From NCBI GenBank assembly GCA_016297005.1, contig JAEDHK010000001.1, positions 124,001 to 188,000 on the forward strand: a DNA stretch of 64,000 bases. Direction: 5' to 3'. The stretch is from Clostridia bacterium (lineage in GTDB: Bacteria; Bacillota; Clostridia; Christensenellales; DTU072). How positions within the stretch are numbered: the first letter of the stretch is position 1; each line of letters starts with the position of its first letter. Of the stretch, positions 25,675 to 35,900 are shown in pieces. Position numbers and translations under genes: made by a program. A model generated the notes under the pieces. That model saw nothing but the letters and a program-made list of their open reading frames with translations. It made no database searches and had not been told where the DNA came from.

Positions 25675-26781
25675 TTATTCTTCTACGTCTTGCAAAAGTG
25701 CCGTCACGTCCTCCGTATACAGGCAGATAACGGGACGAACGCCCATATACGTCGAACCCACGCTTTCGCCCGTAGAGCCGCTCTTATCGTGGTTATCGCA
25801 GGCCGCGAAGGCCGCCCGATACGTATTGTTTCCGGCAGAGCTCGTCCAGTATCTTCCGCACCCATAGTAGTCGGGATAAATACTGATGAAGGTGTTTCTG
25901 CAACGGGCATAGTCGCTGACTTGCGAAAGATAAGCTGCGTGATGGCTTTGCAAAGTGTCCGACAGTGCGTCGAACAGTCCTTTATAGGCGGTTATTTCCA
26001 GGTTGGACGGTACCCAGATTCTTTCGGTCGGGCTCGGATCGTTCGTTCCTGTTGGGACGAACGAAGTCGTGCGCGCAACGAGCAGACGTTCTTCCTCAAG
26101 AGAAAACGCCTTTTTCAAAAAATCGTCGTTCAGCCACGTTCTGAGATCGCTGTGTGCCCAGTCGTTGGCGAGAACGTCCGGATTGTCGTTTCTGAAATAA
26201 TCCTGCGAGATAATGTTCAGAGAGTATTCCGTGCAGAAATCGTGACTGTCCAGTATCTGATCGGCGATGAGCGTAATGGTACCTTCGGAGCCGCCGACCA
26301 ATTCTCCGCTGAAAAACACCCACCATTTGATCGGCTCTACCTTAAAATAATAAGTCTCGTTTTCGGCAATCAGAGAGTCTTCGGAAAACTTAAATCTCTT
26401 CCCGTATACCTTGGATTTGGCTATTTTTGCATAGTGTTCGTTATCCCAGGTGCTGTAATAATAGCCGGTGGAATCGGTGGTCTGACTCATCTCCGCCACG
26501 GCTTTATGATGCGCAATGGTCTGGGGGTAAGAGCCGAGTTCGATATAGCCGACGTATCCGGCAAGAGAAAAAGGATCGCCGTTCGCATTCAGAGGGAAGG
26601 ACGGTCGTTCTTCGTTATTATGTTCGGCAGAAAGATCGTCGGGGGAGGAAGAAACGGCTTCTTGCGACATGGGCCCGGTTTTGTCCGCGATCAAGGCGCC
26701 CGTTTTACCGCAAGCAAAACAGGTTAAGCAGGCGGCAAGACAAACGAAACAAACAAGCGCTGTCAGAACCTTCTTTTTCAT
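25675..26781 (-). CDS. DUF6273-domain lipoprotein
   Basis: A 368-residue secreted lipoprotein with lipobox LTCFAC (Cys24). The mature part carries a DUF6273-like block: GSYPQT near residue 75, KWWVFF, LIADQILD, and SDLRTWLNDDFL; these recur in surface proteins of gut Clostridia, where function is unknown. It is the first gene of the operon DUF6273-apgM-alaS-lipoprotein-RACo-like. The promoter at 26827-26855 and a leader hairpin (26797-26820, GTTTATC / GATAAAC) lie upstream, and TAGGAGGTCG precedes the ATG. Confidence 0.8.
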   Translation of the reverse strand: MKKKVLTALVCFVCLAACLTCFACGKTGALIADKTGPMSQEAVSSSPDDLSAEHNNEERPSFPLNANGDPFSLAGYVGYIELGSYPQTIAHHKAVAEMSQTTDSTGYYYSTWDNEHYAKIAKSKVYGKRFKFSEDSLIAENETYYFKVEPIKWWVFFSGELVGGSEGTITLIADQILDSHDFCTEYSLNIISQDYFRNDNPDVLANDWAHSDLRTWLNDDFLKKAFSLEEERLLVARTTSFVPTGTNDPSPTERIWVPSNLEITAYKGLFDALSDTLQSHHAAYLSQVSDYARCRNTFISIYPDYYGCGRYWTSSAGNNTYRAAFAACDNHDKSGSTGESVGSTYMGVRPVICLYTEDVTALLQDVEE

Positions 26782-26826
26782 ATCTGCGACCTCCTATATC
26801 GTTTATCATTCCGATAAACCGATTTT

Positions 26827-26855
26827 ATTATATCCCGTCAAATAAAGTTTGTCAA
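26827..26855 (-). promoter_or_regulatory. Promoter of the DUF6273-apgM-alaS operon
   Basis: On the minus strand TTGACA (complement of 26850-26855), 17-bp spacer, TATAAT (complement of 26827-26832). Divergent from the NRPS promoter about 90 bases away. Confidence 0.87.
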
Positions 26856-26944
26856 CCGCGCGCGTACGGGCGATAAAATTATTTTAAGAAATACAACCGC
26901 GTCCGCGCCCAAGGCAAAACGAAGAAGGCGCGATCCCTTTGTCG

Positions 26945-26973
26945 TTGACATTTTCGCGTATTATAGCTATAAT
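26945..26973 (+). promoter_or_regulatory. Strong promoter of the NRPS operon
   Basis: Consensus TTGACA (26945-26950), 17-bp spacer, TATAAT (26968-26973). The start codon ATG lies at 26982, so RNA starting about 7 bases after the -10 box is leaderless or nearly so. No Shine-Dalgarno exists before ATG 26982 or before the next in-frame ATG at 27006. Confidence 0.85.
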
Positions 26974-26981
26974 AAAATATA

Positions 26982-29900
26982 ATGGAAGTCACTGATATCC
27001 GCACGATGAAAAAATGGATTTCGCAGACTACCTACAGGGCGGTCTGCGGATCATTCGGTTCCAACTCTGAAAAAGAAGCCATACGATATGCAGGCAGGAG
27101 TATATCGTACGGACGGTTTTTGTCCGAAGTCGACGCGGTCGCCTCGGCTTTTACCCGTCTCGGCGTCAGTAAGGGAGACCGTGTTTTACTCTGTTTGCCC
27201 AACGTTCCCAACGTCGTTGTTTCCGTTTATGCTCTGCATAAAATTGGCGCAGTGGCTTGTCCGGTGCACCCAAAGTCCTCCGTTAAGGAATTGTCGTTTT
27301 ATATTTCCGATACCGATTCTTGCCTGGCCGTTTGTTACGCGCCGCTACTTCCGTTCTTATCGGAAGCGCGGGAAGAAAGCAAACGCAATTTACCTGTCAT
27401 TACCGTTTCCGATCAAGAAACGTTTCTTTTTTCGGACGCCGTTCCCATTACGGCCTTATCCGAAACGGGAGATCTCACGTGGAAAGGACTTCTGGCCATG
27501 CGGGGAGCGGAAGTGCACGAGTCGACCGATCCTAAGGCGCTTGCCATTATCTTTTACAGCGGCGGCACGACCGGTACGCCGAAAGGAATCATGCTTTCGT
27601 CCGAAAACCTGAACGCCCTTGCTTATCAGACCGAATACGGTAGCGGTCTTATCCCTATGGCCGACTACTCTATGCTTGCCGTCATACCGATGTTTCATGG
27701 GTTCGGTTTTGGCGTTAACGTCCATCTGATGTTATCACGCGGCGGCACGAGCATTCTGATACCGAAATTTTCCGCCGTTGAACTCGGCGACGTGATCCTG
27801 CGAGAAAAACCGTCCATCATCGCCGGCATACCTTCGCTTTTTCATGCGGCGATCATGGCTCTCGACGGCAGAAAATGCGATCTGTCGTTTCTGGCAGGGG
27901 CCTTTTCCGGCGGCGACAGCGTTCCGCAACAGCTAAAAGACTCTTTCGACGCGTTTGCCGAAAGGCACGGCTCTTCGGTCCGCTTGCGGGAGGGGTACGG
28001 ACTGACGGAAAGCGTCACCGTCAGCTGTATTACCGATTGGGACGGCGGAAAGCGCGGCAGCATGGGTATGCCGCTTTTAGGGAACGATTTTCGTATTTGC
28101 GCCCCCGGCTCCGACGAGCCGCTGCCTCCTTTTACGCAGGGAGAGATATGTTTTTCCGGACCCACCGTTATGATGGGATATCTGAATCATCCGGAAGAGA
28201 GCGCTCTTGCCTTACATCGAGTCGGGGAAGAAATCGTGCTTCATACCGGCGATTGCGGATATATGGACGAAGAGGGGTACGTTTATTTTTCTTCCCGCCT
28301 TTCCAGAATGATCGTTACGAGCGGATATAACGTATATCCTGCCGAAGTGGAAGACGTCGTATCTTCTCTGCCCGGCGTCAGACAGGCGTGTTGCGTCGGC
28401 GTGCCCGACGATATAAAAGGCAGATCGATTTGTCTTCTGGTCGTCCCCGCGGACGACGTCGATAAAGAAGACGTCCGCTTCGCGATAAAAAAAGCGTGCG
28501 AAAACGGACTTGCCGAATACAAACGTCCGGAGACGATTCTTTTCAGAGAATCGTTTCCTTTGACCAACGTCGGGAAGATCGCTTATGGGGAGATACAAAA
28601 ACAAGCGGAGAATGCTTTTATAAAAAAAGCCTCTTCTCCGATCGAAGCCATTTCTTTCGCCGCAAAAGAAGTGCTTGGTATCGACAGTATCGAAAACGCT
28701 GAAGAATTTTTGAAAGCGGGAGGAAACTCTCTAAAAATTCTTGCGTTTCTGGTTGCGCTTACCAAGCAGGGTTACGAACTTTCTTTGACCGACTTTGTCG
28801 CGGCGGGAACAAAGGAAGAGGTCGTCGCAGCCATCCGACCGCTCCATTCCGTCCTCGTTCGTTACGAAAACGAAGCGGTGGCGGAAGAACTGAAAAAAGA
28901 GGGCCTCGAATACGATACCTTTTATCCCGCCGGACCGATGCAGGAAAGCATATTGTACAATTGCTCGATCAGCGACAAAAAGTCCGTTTATAATACCCTG
29001 GTCATTCTCAGGGCGTTGCGGGCGATCGATAAGGCATGGTTTATGCAAGCGGCGGAACTCATGATCGAAAAATACGACGCTTTCAGGACGGTTTTTCGCT
29101 TTTATAAAGACGGGAACTTTGCCGTCGTCCGCAAAAACCCGATCTGTCCGATCCAATGCGTCGAGAGCGATCTGCCCATTGCGGAGTTTGCTTCCGATCT
29201 CGCAAAAAAAGGCTTCGATCCAAAAAATAACGTCTTCCGGATACTTCTCGTTAAGGCTGCGGACGGAGAGTTTGTTTTGTATAACGTCCATCACGCCGTA
29301 TCCGACGGTATTTCCATTTTCAATGCGATTTCCTATTTTATCGATAGTTATTTGCGCCTGGAAAAAGGAGAGACTTTTGATTCTCTGAAAAAGAAAATGG
29401 TTCGGAACGACGGTTTCGATTATTATTCTTTTTTGCATAATCTGGGCAACGCGGACGACCCGAAAGCGGAGGATCTGTTCCGGCGTGAGTTCGAGGGATT
29501 CGAGGGGGGAGATATCATACAACCCTCCCGTAAGCCCGATGAAGGCGATTACGGAAAGATCGATTTTGCGCTGACGGAAGAAGCAGATCGTAAACTGAGA
29601 GATTTCTGTCAAAAGAACGAATTTACGCTCAGGCAAGTCTGCGACGCGGTTTGGGCCGTTATTTTATCGAAATATACCTTTACGGAAGACGTTGCGTTCG
29701 GCGAAGTCGTTTCCGGAAGGGAAGAGAGCGTCGAAGGCATAGAAAAAGCGGTGGGGCTTTTTATCAACACCGTTCCCATGCGACTAAGCGTCCGCCCCGA
29801 AAAAACGATAAAAGATCTGTTAAAAGAGATAAAGGAAAAGAGTATTTCTCACTTGCCCTATCTGACCTATCCGATTTCGAAGTTGATCCGATTGATCGGT

Positions 29901-32900
29901 AATAACGCCATATCGACCATCGTCAACTATTCTGACAACGACGGAAAAAAATACGGTATCGGCGCCGACATTTTCGAGCAGGAATACTTACTTGATAACA
30001 GTAACTATAACCTCGAATTTGAGATCGCGGGAAAGGACAGGACGGTTTTAGGCTTGCGCTACGATAAGAGCGTCTACTCGGCGGAAGATATGCGTATGCT
30101 TGCCGATCGGATAGTACGAGTCTTCGAGACGGCCGTGACGAAGGACGTTCGTATAAAAGATATCGTGATCGAAAGTCGGGAAGACATCGATAAAATCGCT
30201 TCTTTTAATAAAACGGGGTATGCATTCGATGAGAACGAAACGGTTGTCGATCGGTTTGAAAAACAGGCGGAAAAGACGCCGGAAAGGGTGGCGGTTACTT
30301 CTTACGACAGGACGTTAACCTATCGGGAACTGGACGAAAGATCGGACGGCGTGGCCGCGTTTTTGAAAGATAACGGTATAAAAAAAGGCGATTGCATAGC
30401 TTTGCGGATCAGTCGCTGTCCGGAAATGATAACGGCGATTTTTGGCGTTTTGAAAGCGGGAGCAATCTATCTGCCGCTCGACGAAAGTTATCCGGAAGAA
30501 CGTCTTTTGTTCGTGCTGGCCGACAGCGGAGCCAAAGCCGTTCTGACCGACGACGAGGGGAGAGCGACCGGACTTCCTACGTTCGACGTCAGGGCGATCC
30601 CCATAGCGCCCAAACAAAAAACGCCGATATCGGGGGACGACGGAGCCTATTATATATATACGTCGGGTACGACAGGTAGGCCCAAAGGGGTCGTTACTCT
30701 GCACAAAGGTCTGTCGAATCTGCTTCTTTCCTACGAAAAGATCTATGATCTGACGGAGAAAGACGTCGTTTTGCAGGTGGCAAGTTATACCTTTGATCAA
30801 TCGGTCTGGGACATCTTCGGCGTGCTTTGCGTCGGCGGAAAACTCGCCTTGATCAGTCGGGACGACGTGCGTGATCCGGAAATGATAGCGCGTCGCTGCC
30901 GACAAGAAAAAGTGACGATCGCATCTTTTACTCCCGCAATGATAGCCGAACTTGATCCGAACAGCTTCCCTTCGTTACGGATCCTGGACAGTAGCGGAGA
31001 GGCTGCCAATTCAACAGTTTTACGTCGATGGTTGGGTAAGGTAAAAGTAATCAATACCTATGGTCCGACGGAGTATTCCGTGAACGCTTGCAGTTATGAA
31101 TACAAAGGGGAAGAAGACAACGTGCCCATAGGAAAACCGATTCTGAACACGCGGTTTTTCGTCGTGGATAAATGCGGCAAAGCATGCGGAGCAGGAAGAA
31201 AGGGAGAACTGTGTATTGCCGGTACGGGACTTTCCGCCGGTTATCTCGGCCGACCCGGACTTAACGAAGAAAAGTTTGTTCCGGCATGCGACGGCGTCGG
31301 TAAAATGTATCGTACGGGCGACCTTGTCTGTATCCGTAACGATGGAATTATAGAATATATCGGTCGTATGGACGAGCAAGTGAAAATACGGGGATTTCGT
31401 ATAGAGCTCGGCGAGGTCGACGCTTGCGTCAGAAAGTGCGAAGGGGTGGAAGATTGTTGCGTTGCGGTTAAAATGCTGAACGGAGATAAGATACTTTGCG
31501 CCTATATCGTCGGAGGCAACGTCGAGCGCATACGCGAAGAAGTCCAAAAGCGTTTGCCATCCTATATGACGCCGCATTTCTTCGTGCCGATAACGCGCAT
31601 TCCGCGTACCCTGAGCGGAAAAACGGATGTTTTTGCATTGCCTCTTCCCGACGTTCGGACGATTTCCAGAACGTCCCCCGCGACGAAAGAACAAAAAGCC
31701 GTGGCGGAAGCTTTTAAGGCGGTTCTGAATTGTTCGGACGTGTGCGTCGAGGACGATTTCTTTTCTTTGGGCGGCGATTCTATTAAGGCGATCCGTTTAT
31801 CCGCGATCCTTAAAATCGCCGGATACGCGCTTTCCGTGCGAGACGTCATGGGAAAAAAGACCGTGGAGAAGATGGCGGAGGCGGTTCGGCCGGATATCGA
31901 AGAAGAACCTGGGCTCGAATCTGATATCGACGAAACGGGAAATAAGTTCGGCGACCGCGTGGAAAAAGCCTACCCGCTTACTCCGTTGCAGGAGGGAATG
32001 TATTTTCATTCGCTTTACGATAATACTTTGGAGTACCTTTCTCAGGTGGCGATAAGGACCGACCCTCTTGACGAAAATTGCCTTTATAATGCGCTGAAAC
32101 TGTTGTTCGTTCGTTACGACGTATTGAGAACGGCCTTTGTTTCTACCGAAAAGGGCGGCGTTCAACTTGTTCTTAAAGATCGTACGCCTGACTTCTCCGT
32201 TGCAGACGGCGACGTTATCGATATCGTCAACAGGGACGTCGAACGCGGGTTCGATCTTGAAAGGGACGTGCTTTTCCGTGTAACTTACGTGCGCGGAGAA
32301 CAAAATTATCTTGTCTTCCTCTGTCATCATCTCATAGCGGACGGGTGGTCAAACGAAGCGTTGTTCTCGAATTTTTTCCGATATTACGACCGTTTGAAAA
32401 AAAACGAAAACTTTGACGACCTATGTGCGGAAGCAAAAGAAGAAGCAAAGCGCGCTCCATCTTTTTCCGACTTTGTAAAACGGATACTCAAAAAAGATCA
32501 GTCGACGGCGCAAGCTTATTACGAAGACCTTCAAAAAGACTTTTGCGGCGCGCTCGACTATCCTTCCGCATCTTCGCTCAGGCCGGAGCTCGGTGTGGCA
32601 AAAGAGAGAACGGAAGTTTTTCCGTACGATATCTTCACCGAAGCGCGCAGACTGTCTACCACGGGAGCAACGCTCGTAGAGGCGGCCTGGGGCGTTACGC
32701 TCGGTATTGCGTCGGGCGCGTGCGACGCGATGTTCGGTAACGTGCTTTCCGGCAGAAACGAACCGATCGACGGTATAGAAGAAATGGTCGGCATGCTGAT
32801 TTCTACCGCGCCGGTCAGGGTGCGCTTTGACCGGAATACGACCTTCCGCGATTTAATCAAAGACGTGGAAAGGCAGAACCTCAATAATATCGAATACGGG

Positions 32901-35900
32901 TTTGTGCCTTTAACGGGAAAAGCGGTCCGGATGGGCAGTATTGTGGTTTTTAATGATTTTGACGGCATAAAAGGGATAGATAATATCGTTTCTTGTATGG
33001 ATCAGACCAATTATGACGTAGAAATAGAAATAGGAAACGGCGGTAAGGAATATACGCTGCGTTATAACGGCCATCGTTATTCTGAGGAAGAAGCCGATGA
33101 ACTCGTCGATCTTTTTGCCAAAACGTTATCCGCTCTCGTTTACATGCCCGACGTCGGAGTATTGGAAACGACAGGAAAAGAACTCCCGCTCCGGACGATT
33201 ATCGAGGAGAAAGAAGAACGCGTCCCGGAATACGTCCCGTTGTCGACGGAAAAAGAAAAGCTCGTTGCAAAGTGTATGAGCGAGATCCTCGGAATCGACG
33301 AAATAGACGACGCCAACGCCGATTTTATCCGATACGGCGGCGACTCCATCAAGGCGATTCGTCTCTCGGCTAAATTGCGCAACCACGGTTATCGTCTTAC
33401 CGTTAAAGAAATCATGGAGGGAAAAACGATAGAGAGAATGGCATGGTACGCCAAGAACGAGGAGGGACTGTCGACTGCTTTTTGCGGTACCGTGCCGCTT
33501 ACGCCCGTTATGACCGACTTTTTTGAAAGAAACTATTCCGATCCGGACGGTTACGTGCAGGAGGTTTTAATAAAGTCGGAAAAAAGCTTCGGTCCCGTCC
33601 GGGAGGCGTTGCAAGCCGTGTACGAACATCACGATATGCTTCGGGCGACTTTCTCCGACGGGAGGTTGATCGTGCCGGAAGTTTCCGAAAGTGCACCGCT
33701 TTCTTACGAAGAGACGGAAACGGACGACGTGATAAAAACGTGCGCCGGGATCAGGAAGAAAATAAAGATGTCCGGACCGACGTTTACGGCGGCGTTGATA
33801 CGAAAAAAGGGCGCGGAGTATCTGTACTTATGCGCTCATCATCTTGTTGTGGACGGTGTGTCCTGGCGCGTTATTCTGGAAGATATTTCTTTCGGTTGCG
33901 CCGGCGAAAAACTCCCGAAAAAAACGTCCTCTTACCTGACCTGGGCGAAAAACTGTGCCGCCGGCGTCAAGATATCTGAAAAAGAAAGGGACTTTTGGAA
34001 TCGGACGGAAGAGCGCGTGACGCCCGTCTTTACGGAAACAGGAAACGCGCCGTTTTCGATCGAATTCAGCTTATCGAAAGAAGAGACAGATCGGATTTCG
34101 AAAAACGCCGGACGTATTTTCGGCGCGCGTCAGGACGTAACCATGTTGACTGCGCTTGCTCGCGCGGTAAACCGTACGTTCGGAAAAGAGGAAACGGCGG
34201 TGCTTATGGAAAGTCACGGCCGCCAGCCGCTATTCGACGGAGATATCTCTCGTACGGTGGGATGGTTTACTTCTTATTATCCCGTCGTTTTCTCCGGTCA
34301 AGGAAGCGAAGAAGAATGCGTGACGGAAAATAAAGAACGGCTTCTGTCCGTGCCGGAGGGCGGCGTACGATATCAATTTATGAAAGAAAAAACGGCGCCG
34401 GATATAATATTTAACTATATGGGAGAATACGACATCGGGAATTCGTCCGTGGAGTTATGTTCTTTACCCATTTCCGAGACGAATCGGGAGAGAGAAGCTC
34501 TGGACGTGGAAGGGGAGATAAACGGCGGCATTCTGAATTTTTCTTTACGGTTCAACGGCCCGTCGAAAGAAGTCGGAGAAAGGCTGAAAGAAAGTTTTCG
34601 TCAAGAACTTCTTAGCCTCTGCGCTCTCTGCTCGGATGAAAAAGAAAAGATACTTTCGCCCGCCGATCTCGGCTATCCCGGGATGGATAAAGACGACTTT
34701 GTTGAAGTGATGAAAGTGTGCCCCGTCCGTATTGCGCCCTTGACGCCCACGCAACAGGGGATGCTGTTCCATTCGGAGGACAATAAAGAGGAGTATCTGG
34801 AACAATCCGCCGTCCGATTGCCGTTCGTGCCGGACGTTAAAAAAGCGGAAAAGCTACTCAATGCGCTCGCGAATAAATACGCCGTTTTCCGTACCGTCTA
34901 CGTGATTTGTAAAAGCGGTAATATCTATCAGTGCGTTCTTGCTTCCGCACACGTTGAAGTAAACGTCGCGGACGATCTTTCCGTCGTCCGAAAACGCCGC
35001 GTAAAAGAGGGCGTTTCGCCCTTCGACGGCGTGCCTTTGCGATTGGATATCGTCGGCGATATTTTGCTTATTACTTCTCATCACATTCTGCTCGACGCTT
35101 GGTCTGAGGGCTTATTTATTGACGAGTTTGAGAAACTTTATAAAGAAGATAGGATGCCCGAAAAGATAGAAGACGCGTCTTTTTGTAATTATGCTTCGGA
35201 ATATCCGTACAAGATCGGAGCAAGCGATTATGCCTATTGGAAGAATCTTGTCGAAGGGGCGGCATCGTCTTTTGTGCCGGGTCACGGCGGCGGCGTTCGC
35301 GGAGAAAACAGGCATACGGTCAAGGAGATATGTTCAAGAGAAAAAGCACTTTCTTTTGTTTGCAAGAACGGCGTGACGGAAAACAGCGTTTTCGAGGCAG
35401 CAGTCGCTCGGTTTATTCAGATCGTTTGCGGAAAAACGGACGTGATTTTCGGTAAGGTCGTTTCCGGCAGAGACGCGAAGACGGCGAATGCCGTCGGACT
35501 ATATATCGCCACCGTACCCGTTCGCGTTCGTGCGGAAAACGCGCGGGAGGTTCTGATCGAGATCGAAAAACAGGCGAGCGATTCCTCTCGGTACGAGATT
35601 TGTCCGTTGAACGAGATTTTTAAGAGGGCACGGATCCGGGATCCGATCGGAATGTTGTTTGTTTACGACAGTATAGAATCGAAGGCAAGGACGAAGCCGT
35701 TGTATGTACGCGACAGCACTAATTACGGCATTACGCTCGCAGTGAGCAAAGAAGATAAGTTTATTGCGGATATTTCTTATAACGACGGAGAATATCTTCC
35801 GGAGGAGATCGACGCGTTTTTATCCTTGTACGCCGATTGCGTGGACGAAATTCTGGAAGGAAAGGAGACCGTTTACGAGCCGCTTTCAGGTCCGAAAGTC

